This document shows positions 36,587 to 45,072 of a stretch of DNA of 64,000 nt, one piece after another (the first letter of the stretch is position 1; the number at the start of each line of letters is the position of its first letter). The notes beneath the pieces are model-generated. The model was not told the origin of the DNA, ran no database searches, and worked only from the letters and a program-made list of their open reading frames with translations. The position numbers were made by a program, and so were the translations under genes. This stretch comes from Pseudomonas cerasi. GTDB taxonomy: Bacteria; Pseudomonadota; Gammaproteobacteria; Pseudomonadales; Pseudomonadaceae. The stretch covers positions 4,187,001 through 4,251,000 of the forward strand of contig NZ_LT222319.1 of the NCBI RefSeq assembly GCF_900074915.1. The letters are read 5' to 3'.

Positions 36587-37252
36587 ATGCCTGATATCGA
36601 TTCGAACATTCGTCTACCGCTGAGTTTTGGCAATGCCGGGGCACCTACCCTGACCCTCTTCCGCGCCTTGGCGCATGAACAGCCGCGTGAGCCTCTGGAA
36701 CGGTTCGTTCAGCAACAATTTCGCAAGGCCCACAACGCCGTCATGCCGGAGCTTTTCGGGCTTCAGGACGGCAGCCGCGCGCTGTGTGCGGTTGCCGGCA
36801 TTCGTCACGCCAGCGCCGGCACATTGTTTCTGGAGAACTATCTGGATGCGCCCATCGAACAACAGGTCAACGCTGCAGCAGGGCGACTGATCGAGCGCCA
36901 GTGCATTGTCGAAGTCGGCAACCTGGCGGCCAGCAGCCTGGGCAGCGCCCGGCTGAGCATCATCACAGTGACCTGGTTGCTGGCAATGGGCGGTTTCGAA
37001 TGGGTCGCCTTTACCGGCAATGCGGCGCTGGTCAACAGCTTCAATCGTCTGGGCCTCAATCCGGTCACGCTGTGCACTGCCGATCCGGCACGCCTGGGTG
37101 AAGAACGTCACACCAGGGGCTCGTATTACGACTCACGGCCCAGTGTGCATGTCGGCGACATCCGTGCCGGTTTTCTGCACCTGAGCAGCATGGGCATCTT
37201 CGAGCGCTTTGGACTGCCACAGACACTGGAGCCTGATAGCCATGTCGCATGA
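36587..37252 (+). CDS. Thermostable-haemolysin-family (GNAT-like) protein, first gene of the operon
   Basis: A 221-residue protein; ATG at 36587 with GGGAGGAG upstream. It matches the 'thermostable haemolysin' family (named after the Vibrio delta-VPH) in FVQQQFRKAHNAVMPELFGL, then LFLENYLDAPIEQQV, IVEVGNLAASSLGSARL and FTGNAALVNSFNRLGL. The order helix-strand-VEVG-helix-FTG..L..GL looks like an N-acyltransferase (GNAT/LuxI) fold rather than a toxin; there is no signal peptide. Its last 11 bases overlap the AMP-ligase gene. I infer an acyl- or aminoacyl-transfer step in small-molecule synthesis; haemolysis is unlikely to be its function. Confidence 0.8.
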   Translation: MPDIDSNIRLPLSFGNAGAPTLTLFRALAHEQPREPLERFVQQQFRKAHNAVMPELFGLQDGSRALCAVAGIRHASAGTLFLENYLDAPIEQQVNAAAGRLIERQCIVEVGNLAASSLGSARLSIITVTWLLAMGGFEWVAFTGNAALVNSFNRLGLNPVTLCTADPARLGEERHTRGSYYDSRPSVHVGDIRAGFLHLSSMGIFERFGLPQTLEPDSHVA

Positions 37253-38723
37253 ACGTGAAGCCTTTTGGCAAAGACTGCAGACGCTGGCCGATGAGCAGCC
37301 TCGGGCGATCGCCCTGCGAGGCGAAGACCGGACGCTGGATTACGCCGCACTGATCGAAGAGGTTACGCAGCGCCGCGAACAATTGCGCGTCGCCAATGCG
37401 CGGATCGTGGCGCTGCTGCTGGACAACAGCCCCGACGCCCTGCTCTGGGACCTGGCCGTGCTGTTCGAAGGCCTGAGCTGCGTGGCGCTGCCGCCGTTCT
37501 TCAGCGCCGCTCAACGACAACACTGCCTGGAACGAAGCCAGGCGGACACGGTGATTACCGGATCGATCTTCGCCCAAGAGCTGCAGGCCTCTGATTACAG
37601 GCAACACGGCGCACTCTGGCAACGCCGCGCTGCCGAGCAACCGTACATGCCGGCGGGCACCGCCAAACTGACCTTCACGTCGGGCACCACGGGCACCCCC
37701 AAGGGCGTGTGCCTGAGCGCCGACAGCATCCTCAGGGTAGCTCGCGGGCTTCATGAAGCCAGTCAGTCGGTACACCCCGTACATCATCTGAGCCTGTTGC
37801 CGCTGGCGATCCTGCTGGAAAACATTGGCTGCTACGCGGCCTTGTATGCCGGCGCACGCATCAGCCTGCCGAGCCAGCAGGACCTGGGTATCCAGGGTGC
37901 CAGTGGCGTCGATGCGTCGCGTCTGCTGATGTTTTTACAGCAGCGCCGCCCGGACAGCATGATTCTGGTTCCGCAATTGTTGTTGCTGCTGGTGACGGCC
38001 TGCGAAGCGGGCGCGTTCGATGCGTCGATGCTGAGCTTCGCCGCAGTCGGTGGCGCGCGCGTCAGCCTCGATCTGCTGTCACGCGCTCAAGCGGCAGGCC
38101 TGCCGGTCTTCGAGGGCTATGGTCTGTCGGAGTGCGCCTCGGTCATCACCCTCAATCGACCGGACGCGCAGCGTGCCGGCAGTGTCGGTCGCCCACTGCC
38201 ACACATTTGGCTACGGCTGGCGGCTGACGGCGAAGTGCTGGTGGCCGGCAGTCCGATGCTCGGCTATCTGGGCGACACGACACCCGCACCGGCCTGGTGG
38301 CCTACCGGCGATCTGGGTGAGCTCGATGCTGACGGCTACCTGTACCTGAAAGGCCGCAAGAAACATCAGTTCGTGACCAGCTTCGGACGTAACGTCAATC
38401 CGGAATGGATCGAAGCCGAACTGACCCAGAGCCACTGCATTGCCCAGGCGTTCGTGTATGGCGAGGCTCTGCCGTCCAACCACGCCCTGCTCTGGCCATC
38501 GCGCCCCGGCACCACTGACCTGCAGATCGACGAGGCCGTCAACCGGGCCAATCAGGCGCTGCCCGATTACGCCCGCGTCACGAGCTGGACCCGCCTCGAC
38601 GAGCCTTTCAGCCCGGCAAACGGCTTGTCCACCGCGAATGGCCGGCCTCGCCGCGAGGCCATTCTTGAACGCTACCAAACCCTTTTCACGCCCTCCAACC
38701 TGACCCAAGGTGCCTTGTCATGA
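37242..38723 (+). CDS. AMP-dependent synthetase/ligase
   Basis: ANL-family adenylating enzyme, 493 residues, activating a carboxylic acid. Motifs: P-loop LTFTSGTTGTPKGVCLS (about residue 145), A5 EGYGLSEC, A7 PTGDLGELDADGYLYLKGR, A8 hinge KKHQFVTSFGRNVNPEWIE. At the C-terminal A10 position where ANL enzymes have a catalytic Lys (NGK) the sequence is ANGRPRR, so Arg replaces Lys; adenylation may be slow or the chemistry changed. The N-terminal domain is shortened compared with typical 550-residue acyl-CoA ligases. It overlaps both neighbours (11 bases before, 4 bases after), so translation is coupled. Confidence 0.85.
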   Translation: MSHEREAFWQRLQTLADEQPRAIALRGEDRTLDYAALIEEVTQRREQLRVANARIVALLLDNSPDALLWDLAVLFEGLSCVALPPFFSAAQRQHCLERSQADTVITGSIFAQELQASDYRQHGALWQRRAAEQPYMPAGTAKLTFTSGTTGTPKGVCLSADSILRVARGLHEASQSVHPVHHLSLLPLAILLENIGCYAALYAGARISLPSQQDLGIQGASGVDASRLLMFLQQRRPDSMILVPQLLLLLVTACEAGAFDASMLSFAAVGGARVSLDLLSRAQAAGLPVFEGYGLSECASVITLNRPDAQRAGSVGRPLPHIWLRLAADGEVLVAGSPMLGYLGDTTPAPAWWPTGDLGELDADGYLYLKGRKKHQFVTSFGRNVNPEWIEAELTQSHCIAQAFVYGEALPSNHALLWPSRPGTTDLQIDEAVNRANQALPDYARVTSWTRLDEPFSPANGLSTANGRPRREAILERYQTLFTPSNLTQGALS

Positions 38724-39409
38724 GCTTTTTTCAGACCCTGCAGGATGCGACCCAGGAACAACGCGAAACCCTGTTCAACCTGCCGATCATCCGCCAGGCA
38801 ATGGCCGGCCAGGTCAGCCTGGAAAGTTACCGGGCGTTTCTGACTCAGGCCTACTACCACGTGCGCCATACCGTGCCGTTGATGATGGCTTGCGGCGCGA
38901 GGCTGCCGTCGCGCATGGAATGGCTGCGCGCGGCCGTCTGTGAGTACATCGAGGACGAATACGGACATGAAAAGTGGGTACTCAACGACCTGCGTGCCTG
39001 CGGCGGTCAGGCTGACGCCGTGGAAAACGGCCAACCCGGCGCGCCTGTCGAACTGATGGTCGCCTACCTTTACGACCTGATCGCACGTGGCAACCCGGTG
39101 GGCCTGTTCGGCATGGTCAATGTGCTGGAAGGCACCAGCATTGCCCTGGCTACGCACGCAGCAGACAGCATGCGCAAAGGGCTCGGCCTTGGGCCAGAAG
39201 CGTTCAGCTACCTGAGTTCTCACGGCAGCCTGGACATCGGCCACATGGAAACCTTCCGAAAACTGATGGACAAGGTCGATGATCCGGACGATCAACAGGC
39301 CGTGATTCATGCATCGCGCATGGTTTACCGCCTGTACACCGAGATGTTTCGCGAGTTGCCGGGCGCTGCGCTGACCGTGCACAAGGGGTCCGATCATGCG
39401 GCTGCCTGA
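38720..39409 (+). CDS. Haem-oxygenase-like diiron oxidase/oxygenase (TenA/PqqC superfamily)
   Basis: A 229-residue all-helical protein. The metal ligands expected of haem-oxygenase-like diiron enzymes are in place: Glu80 and His83 in EDEYGHEKW, Glu138 in VLEGTSIA, and His168, Asp172 and His175 in the H-x3-D-x2-H motif SHGSLDIGH. Relatives (UndA, BesC, SznF) perform oxidative decarboxylation, C-C cleavage or N-oxygenation on fatty or amino acids. It starts within the stop of the ligase gene and ends inside the SDR gene, so it probably oxidises an intermediate made by the upstream enzymes. True TenA thiaminase activity is unlikely, as its active-site Cys is not evident. Confidence 0.82.
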   Translation: MSFFQTLQDATQEQRETLFNLPIIRQAMAGQVSLESYRAFLTQAYYHVRHTVPLMMACGARLPSRMEWLRAAVCEYIEDEYGHEKWVLNDLRACGGQADAVENGQPGAPVELMVAYLYDLIARGNPVGLFGMVNVLEGTSIALATHAADSMRKGLGLGPEAFSYLSSHGSLDIGHMETFRKLMDKVDDPDDQQAVIHASRMVYRLYTEMFRELPGAALTVHKGSDHAAA

Positions 39410-40205
39410 CGCGCACGTCGTTCTCACCGGTGCCAGCGGCGGCATCGGTCTGGCAATCGCCAAGGCACTGTGCAGCCAGGGCGCCAAGGTGCTGGCGGTG
39501 TCGCGGCACGTGCATCCGCTGCGTCAGTTGCTCGAGCTCTACCCGGCCAACCTGCACTGGGTCGAGGCGGACCTGTGCACGGCGCAAGGTCGTCAGCAAG
39601 TAGTCCGTGCGGTTGGCGCCGTGCCTGGCGTCAACCTGCTGATCAATGCGGCGGGCACCAACCATTTCGCGATGCTCGAGCAGCTGTCAGCCAGCGACAT
39701 CGATTCCATGCTGACCCTCAACGTGCATGCACCGATCCTGTTGACCAGCCTGATGCTGCCGGTGCTCAAGCAGGCCAGCGAAGCCATGGTGGTCAACGTC
39801 GGTTCTACCTACGGCTCCATCGGCCATGCCGGGTATGCCACCTACTGCGCCAGCAAGTTTGCGTTGCGAGGGTTTTCCGAAGCGCTGCGTCGCGAGCTGG
39901 CCGACACCCGGGTGGGCGTACTGTACGTCGCCCCGCGTGCCACCCGGACCAGCATGAACAGCGCCGCAGCACAGGCCCTGAACGACGCGCTGAGTTCGGC
40001 AGTCGACGACCCGCAAGACGTTGCCCAAGCGGTGCTCCAAGCCATTGCAGGTAATCGCAGAGAGCTTTACCTGGGGTGGCCGGAGCGTTTTTTCGTCAGG
40101 CTCAACAGCCTGTTGCCGACCCTCGTGGACCGCGGCCTGCGCAAGCATCTCCCGTTGATCCGCCACCACAGTTCACCTATTGCGCAAGAGAAGCACATAC
40201 CATGA
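39396..40205 (+). CDS. Short-chain dehydrogenase/reductase
   Basis: A 269-residue SDR. Cofactor motif TGASGGIGLAIAKAL, NAAG-type strand (LLINAAGTNHF), catalytic Ser in VVNVGSTYGS and YATYCASK (Tyr-x3-Lys). The C-terminal 45 residues extend past the core (LYLGWPERFFVRLNSLLPTL), a membrane-apposed tail seen in lipid-acting SDRs such as DltE-like proteins, so a hydrophobic substrate is likely. It overlaps the diiron gene by 14 bases and the TPR gene by 4 (ATGA). Confidence 0.9.
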   Translation: MRLPDAHVVLTGASGGIGLAIAKALCSQGAKVLAVSRHVHPLRQLLELYPANLHWVEADLCTAQGRQQVVRAVGAVPGVNLLINAAGTNHFAMLEQLSASDIDSMLTLNVHAPILLTSLMLPVLKQASEAMVVNVGSTYGSIGHAGYATYCASKFALRGFSEALRRELADTRVGVLYVAPRATRTSMNSAAAQALNDALSSAVDDPQDVAQAVLQAIAGNRRELYLGWPERFFVRLNSLLPTLVDRGLRKHLPLIRHHSSPIAQEKHIP

Positions 40206-40843
40206 AAAGAATCGCTTTCGTCGTCATGAGCCTGATCAGCCTGCCGCTCTGGGCACTCGATGCACCCGACCAGCAACGTCTGGCCGGTATCCAGAAAGAA
40301 TGGGCGCATATTCAGTACGGCCTGCCCGAGAAGCAGCGTGTCGACGCATTCGAGAAGCTGGCCACGCAAACCACGGCCTTCACTCAGGATCGTCCCGACG
40401 CAGCAGAAGCGTGGATCTGGTCGGGTATCGTCACCAGCAGTTGGGCCGGGGCACAAGGCGGCCTTGGCGCGCTGGGCAAAGCCAAACAGGCAAAGGCCGA
40501 CCTGGAAAAGGCCATGACCCTCGACGCCAATGCCTTGCAGGGCTCGGCCTACACCAGCCTGGCAGCGCTGTATGACAAAGTCCCCGGCTGGCCGATAGGC
40601 TTCGGCGACTCGGCCAAGGCCGGGCAATTGCTGGAGCAGGCGTTGAAAATCAACCCGAACGGCATAGATACGCTATTTTTCTCGGCGCAACATCAGTTCG
40701 ATCAAGGCAACTATGCTCAAGCACAGCAAGCCCTGAACAAGGCGTTGCAGGCACCCCCCCGTCCGGGCCGTGAAGAGGCCGACGCCGGGCGCAGGAAAGA
40801 CATTCAGTCGCTGCTCGCCAGCGTGAACAAGAAGCTCAACTGA
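40202..40843 (+). CDS. Periplasmic TPR-repeat protein
   Basis: A 213-residue exported protein: signal peptide MKRIAFVVMSLISLPLWA, then helix pairs typical of tetratricopeptide repeats, for example ALGKAKQAKADLEKAMTLDA and SAKAGQLLEQALKINPNG, with a third near QGNYAQAQQALNKAL. It links the biosynthetic genes to the two-component genes. It could act as a scaffold or export helper; that is inference from position. Confidence 0.78.
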   Translation: MKRIAFVVMSLISLPLWALDAPDQQRLAGIQKEWAHIQYGLPEKQRVDAFEKLATQTTAFTQDRPDAAEAWIWSGIVTSSWAGAQGGLGALGKAKQAKADLEKAMTLDANALQGSAYTSLAALYDKVPGWPIGFGDSAKAGQLLEQALKINPNGIDTLFFSAQHQFDQGNYAQAQQALNKALQAPPRPGREEADAGRRKDIQSLLASVNKKLN

Positions 40844-40853
40844 CGGAGAGACC

Positions 40854-41516
40854 ATGCGTCTGCTGCTTATCGAAGACGACGTTGCACTGGGCGAAGGCAT
40901 TCAGCAGGCACTCAGCCGGGAAGGCTACACGGTTGACTGGATAAAGGACGGCAGCAGCGCCCTGCATGCCCTGCTCAGCGAGAGCTTCGATCTGGCCATT
41001 CTCGACGTCGGCCTGCCGACGCTGAGTGGTTTTGAAGTGTTGCGTCGACTGCGTCACAGCGGCTCGACGCTGCCGGTCATGATCCTGACCGCACGCGACG
41101 CCACCGAAGACCGGATTATCGGCCTGGACAGTGGCGCTGACGATTATCTGGTCAAACCCTTCGATGTGTCCGAGCTGAAAGCCCGCTTGCGCGCCCTGCT
41201 ACGCCGGAGTGCCGGACGCGCCAAGGTGCTGATCGAACACAACGGCATCCGTCTGGACCCCAGCACGCAACAGGTCAGCTATCACGATGCTGCAGTTGCG
41301 CTGACGCCCAAGGAATACCAACTGCTGTATGAATTGCTCTCGCCACCAGGCAGGGTCATGACCCGCGAACGGCTCATGCAGCTGCTCTATGGCTGGAATG
41401 AAGAGGCCGAAAGCAACACCCTCGAAGTGCACATTCACCATTTGCGCAAAAAGTTTTCCAGCACCCTGATCCGTACCATTCGAGGCGTGGGTTACCTGGT
41501 GGAGGAGCGTTCTTGA
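40854..41516 (+). CDS. OmpR-family response regulator, QseB/PmrA type
   Basis: A 220-residue regulator: receiver domain (acidic pocket EDD at 7-9, phospho-acceptor Asp in LAILDVGLP at about 51, Lys in YLVKPFD) and a winged-helix output domain from about residue 125 (LTPKEYQLLYELLSPPGRVM, ending TIRGVGYLVEE). It lies ten bases after the TPR gene and overlaps its kinase gene (stop TGA inside TTGA). It presumably controls this operon. Confidence 0.92.
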   Translation: MRLLLIEDDVALGEGIQQALSREGYTVDWIKDGSSALHALLSESFDLAILDVGLPTLSGFEVLRRLRHSGSTLPVMILTARDATEDRIIGLDSGADDYLVKPFDVSELKARLRALLRRSAGRAKVLIEHNGIRLDPSTQQVSYHDAAVALTPKEYQLLYELLSPPGRVMTRERLMQLLYGWNEEAESNTLEVHIHHLRKKFSSTLIRTIRGVGYLVEERS

Positions 41517-42880
41517 AGTCGATACGCCGCCGCACACTGACCCTGATCATCGGCCTGCTGCTGTGTGGTCTTCTGGTCCTGACGCTGTTCAACGTGCATG
41601 ACAGCAATCACGAAATCGCGGAAATCTACGATGCCCAGCTGGCGCAGAACGCAAGACTGCTGGAAGGCGTGATGCGCATGCCCATGGAGCGCAAGGAGCA
41701 CGCGCAGCTCTATCAGGCCTTCAATCAGGCGCTCGCCCAGGCCGAACCGCGTGTGGACGGCCATCCTTACGAGGGCAAGATCGCCTTTCAGGTCTGGGAC
41801 AAGGACAACAATTCGCTGGTACACACCGCCAGCGCACCGACCTTCACTCATCCGCCACAGAGCACCGGGTTCAGTGATTTCAATGACATGACCGGCCATC
41901 AATGGCGAGCCTTCGTGCTCAGGGACCAACAGCACGGGCTGCTGGTCTGGGTCGGTGAGCGCGATGACGTGCGCTCGGATCTGGTCAACCGCATTGTGCG
42001 TCACACGGTCTTGCCGAACCTGATCGGCAGTCTGGTGCTGATGATCGCCATCTGGCTGGCGATCCGCTGGGGGCTGAGGCCACTGGCCGATTTCGCCAAT
42101 ACCCTGCGTGGCCGTAACGCCGGCTCTCTGCACCCTCTGCAACTCAACGCCCTGCCCGCTGAACTGGAGCCCATGCAGGCCGCCCTGAACCGCCTGCTGG
42201 GGCAGATTCAGGACCTGCTCAAACGCGAGCGACGCTTCATTGCCGATGCGGCCCACGAAATGCGCACGCCTCTGGCGGTCCTGCGGGTGCACGCGCAAAA
42301 CGTCCTGGAAGCGCACAACGAAGAGCAGCGGCAACAGTCGCTGGGCTACCTGATCATCGGCGTGGACCGTACGACGCGGCTGGTCAACCAGTTACTGACC
42401 ATTGCGCGCCTGGAGCCCGGCCCTTCGCCAGCGGGCAAGGTAGCGGTGGATCTGGTCAGCGCCGTGCGCGACAGTCTGGTGCAGCTGACGCCGTGGGTGC
42501 TGAGCAAGCACCTGGAGCTGTCCTTTGAATGCACTGAAGCCAGCCGCGAAGTCATGGTCGACTTCCCCGCGCTGGACATTGCCTTGCACAACCTGATCAC
42601 CAATGCCGTCAACTTCTCACCCGAAGGTGGCCAGGTCACGGTGGGGCTGACGTTCAGTGAGCATTGCTTCCGGCTCAACGTCGACGATCAGGGCCCCGGT
42701 ATCGATGAGCAGGAGCGCGAGCGCTTGTTCGAGCCGTTCTACAGCCGTGGCAACGATCAAGGCGTGGGTCTGGGACTGGCCATCGTGCAGAAAGTCGCGC
42801 TATTGATGGGTGGCAACGTGAGCCTCGACAATCGTCCGCAGGGTGGGCTCAGGGCCAGTCTGCAGGCGCCGCTGCGCTGA
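41513..42880 (+). CDS. QseC-like sensor histidine kinase
   Basis: A 455-residue membrane kinase. The start is TTG at 41513, with GGAGGAG directly upstream. Two membrane helices (residues 10-28 and 165-185) enclose a periplasmic sensor of about 135 residues. Then come a short HAMP-like linker, HisKA with DAAHEMRTPLAVL, N box HNLITNAVNFSP, G1 DQGPGID and G2 GVGLGLAIV. The periplasmic domain lacks an obvious acidic iron-binding cluster. It is the last gene of the 36.6-42.9 kb operon; a signal related to the product of that operon is an attractive but untested ligand. Confidence 0.9.
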   Translation: MKSIRRRTLTLIIGLLLCGLLVLTLFNVHDSNHEIAEIYDAQLAQNARLLEGVMRMPMERKEHAQLYQAFNQALAQAEPRVDGHPYEGKIAFQVWDKDNNSLVHTASAPTFTHPPQSTGFSDFNDMTGHQWRAFVLRDQQHGLLVWVGERDDVRSDLVNRIVRHTVLPNLIGSLVLMIAIWLAIRWGLRPLADFANTLRGRNAGSLHPLQLNALPAELEPMQAALNRLLGQIQDLLKRERRFIADAAHEMRTPLAVLRVHAQNVLEAHNEEQRQQSLGYLIIGVDRTTRLVNQLLTIARLEPGPSPAGKVAVDLVSAVRDSLVQLTPWVLSKHLELSFECTEASREVMVDFPALDIALHNLITNAVNFSPEGGQVTVGLTFSEHCFRLNVDDQGPGIDEQERERLFEPFYSRGNDQGVGLGLAIVQKVALLMGGNVSLDNRPQGGLRASLQAPLR

Positions 42881-42919
42881 ACATTAAGCAACGCGCCGAG
42901 GGACGGTCATCGAGCGCAG

Positions 42920-44170
42920 TCACGACACCGGCAGCAGTACATCGACCACCAGACCGCCGCCCGGCCGATTGCGTGCGGCGATCTGCCCGCCGTGCATTTC
43001 GATAGCCCGCAGGGCGATGGCCAGGCCCAGACCAAAGCCCTGCGCGGCATTCTCCGGACCGCGCTCGAAGGGCTGGAAAATCCGTTGCAGACACGCCTCG
43101 TACACACCTGGCCCCTGATCGATGACATTGACCATCAGGCACAGCGGCTGGGCCTGAACGTTGGCGACCACCACCACATCCGTGCCGACCGCCGTGTGGC
43201 GAACGGCATTGCGGATCACGTTTTCGAAGGCCCGATAAAGTAATTCGCTGTCGACCTGGGCGACGAAAGATCCGGGAGCCTGCAGCCTGACCCGACACTG
43301 CTTCAGTCCGGCCTCGAATTCGGCATCTTCGACGATGGCTGCCAGCAGGCTGATGACATCGACCTGGTCGCGCGTCAGGCTTTCGACATCGCTCTGCATG
43401 CGCGCCAGGGTCAGCAATTCTTCGATCAGCGAGTCCATTCGCTCCGATTCGCGCTCGATGCGTTCGAGCATGTCCAGTTGGGTCGGCTCCTGGCGCAGCA
43501 GGCCGATGGCGGCACTCATGCGCGTCAGCGGCGAACGCAGCTCATGGGAAATGTCATGCAGCAGTTGTTGCTGGGAGTCGGCCATGACCTTGAGCTGATT
43601 GGCCATGCGGTCGCAATCCTCGGCGAGGTCGACGATTTCATCGCGCCGCCGGCCCATATCAGGTTTCACCCGTGTGTCGAATCGGCCTCTGGCGACCTTG
43701 CCCATCGCCTCGCGCAATTTAATCAGCGGTGCCACCAGATAGCTGCTGAGAAACCAGCTGAACAGCGCGCTCATGACCGTGCCGGTGATCAGCGGATTGA
43801 GGTGAGAGGGTTGATCGTCATGGTTGGGACGCTGGGTAGAGCGGATATGCACGAGTGCACCTTCGCGTGTGCGCACGGCGAGTTCGAAGCGAGGGTTTTC
43901 CAGCGAATCGCCCGCCAGCAGCATCCCCTGGCTGTCGTACAAACCGACCTTGCTGTGACCCTCCGGCTGCCAGGCATCAAGCAACGCCTGCCCTGCGGCA
44001 ATGCCCGAGCGCTGCAAAATGCGCACTTCGTTGTCGAGCACCGTGCTGAACGAAGGATCGCCACGCCCCGACTGGGTGAACATGAACAGGCCGGCACCGA
44101 CCATGAAGGTCAGGCTGGTCGCCAGCCAGAACGCCAGAAACAGCTTCCAGAACAACCGGCTCGGTCTCAT
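42920..44170 (-). CDS. cpxA: CpxA-like sensor histidine kinase
   Basis: A 416-residue kinase: membrane helices at about 8-30 and 135-155 around a short periplasmic domain, HAMP (VAPLIKLREAMGKVARGRFD), HisKA with DISHELRSPLTRM, N box FENVIRNAVRHT, G1 DQGPGVY, G2 GFGLGLAIA. Its start overlaps the regulator's stop (ATGA). The periplasmic part (about 105 residues) is shorter than that of E. coli CpxA (about 130). It is convergent with the QseC-like gene, 39 bases apart. Confidence 0.82.
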   Translation of the reverse strand: MRPSRLFWKLFLAFWLATSLTFMVGAGLFMFTQSGRGDPSFSTVLDNEVRILQRSGIAAGQALLDAWQPEGHSKVGLYDSQGMLLAGDSLENPRFELAVRTREGALVHIRSTQRPNHDDQPSHLNPLITGTVMSALFSWFLSSYLVAPLIKLREAMGKVARGRFDTRVKPDMGRRRDEIVDLAEDCDRMANQLKVMADSQQQLLHDISHELRSPLTRMSAAIGLLRQEPTQLDMLERIERESERMDSLIEELLTLARMQSDVESLTRDQVDVISLLAAIVEDAEFEAGLKQCRVRLQAPGSFVAQVDSELLYRAFENVIRNAVRHTAVGTDVVVVANVQAQPLCLMVNVIDQGPGVYEACLQRIFQPFERGPENAAQGFGLGLAIALRAIEMHGGQIAARNRPGGGLVVDVLLPVS

Positions 44171-44856
44171 GGCGTGATCAACATATAGCCCAGATTGCGC
44201 ACGCTCTGTATCCAGCTCTGGTTATCGTTGCGCGGGCCGAGCTTGTGGCGAATGCTGCTGATGTGCACGTCGATACTGCGATCGTAGCGGGCCAGCGGCC
44301 GTCCCAGCGCGTTCATCGACAGGTTCTGTTTGCTGACCAGTTGCCCGGCATGCCGCGCCAGCTCTTCGAGCAGGCAGAACTCGTTGCCGGTCAGTTCAAG
44401 CGTCACGCCCTGCCAGCGCGCTTCACGCTTGCCTGGCCAGAGCATCAGCTCTCCGGCCTGAATCACATCCCTGACCGTCTCGATCACCGGCACCGCACGC
44501 ACCCGGCGCATGATCGCCCGCAGACGCGCCACCAGCTCACCCGGAGAGCTGGGCTTGGGCACGTAATCGTCGGCGCCCAGTTCCAGACCGGAAATACGGT
44601 CGATATTGTCACCGCGTGCGGTCAGCAGAATCACCGGCACCTGGCTTTGCGCACGGATCCGCCGCAGCACCTCAATGCCGGAGATGCGCGGCATCATGAT
44701 GTCCAGCACGACGATGTCGTGACGCCCGGACAAGGCTTCAACCTCGCCCTCTTCAGCGCTGTTGGTGCAGGTCACGTCGAAGCTTTCACGGGTCAGGTAC
44801 TGGCTGAGCATTTCCGTCAGTTCCCGATCATCGTCGACAAGCAATACGGAAGTCAT
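44167..44856 (-). CDS. cpxR: CpxR-like response regulator
   Basis: A 229-residue OmpR-family regulator resembling CpxR: LLVDDDRELTEML, LDIMMPRISGIEVLRRIR, GLELGADDYVPKP and the output-domain marker LGRPLARYDRSIDVHIS. One oddity is PKPSSPGELVA where CpxR has PKPF. It is divergent from the BamA-like gene; the 216 bases between them carry a CpxR-type box, so both autoregulation and control of the BamA paralogue are likely. Confidence 0.85.
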   Translation of the reverse strand: MTSVLLVDDDRELTEMLSQYLTRESFDVTCTNSAEEGEVEALSGRHDIVVLDIMMPRISGIEVLRRIRAQSQVPVILLTARGDNIDRISGLELGADDYVPKPSSPGELVARLRAIMRRVRAVPVIETVRDVIQAGELMLWPGKREARWQGVTLELTGNEFCLLEELARHAGQLVSKQNLSMNALGRPLARYDRSIDVHISSIRHKLGPRNDNQSWIQSVRNLGYMLITP

Positions 44857-44926
44857 GGCAGGCCCTTGATTGGTGGTTGCCGATTATCCCGGTGCTGCTG
44901 CGGCGTGTCAGCCGGGCTCGTTGATC

Positions 44927-44941
44927 TTTACCTAACCTTAC
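44927..44941. promoter_or_regulatory. CpxR box between cpxR and the bamA paralogue
   Basis: TTTAC-CTAAC-CTTAC reads on the minus strand as GTAAG-N5-GTAAA, one base away from the CpxR consensus GTAAA-N5-GTAAA. It lies 71 bases upstream of cpxR and 132 bases upstream of the BamA-like start. Confidence 0.6.
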
Positions 44942-45072
44942 ACGGCGTTAACCGTCCCCAACATGCCCTCCCCCTATGCTGCGCAGCCAACAGCGCCCGC
45001 CGGACCGGCCCTTTCTGGCGTGTCATCGGCAGCGCTCAAATGCCTTTGTCGCAGCTTTCTGGAAAGGGTTTG

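Noticed and set aside
44245..45072. Long N-terminal extension of the BamA-like frame
   Set aside because: It is antisense to cpxR and the divergent promoter; a ribosome binding site and signal peptide mark the true start at 45073.
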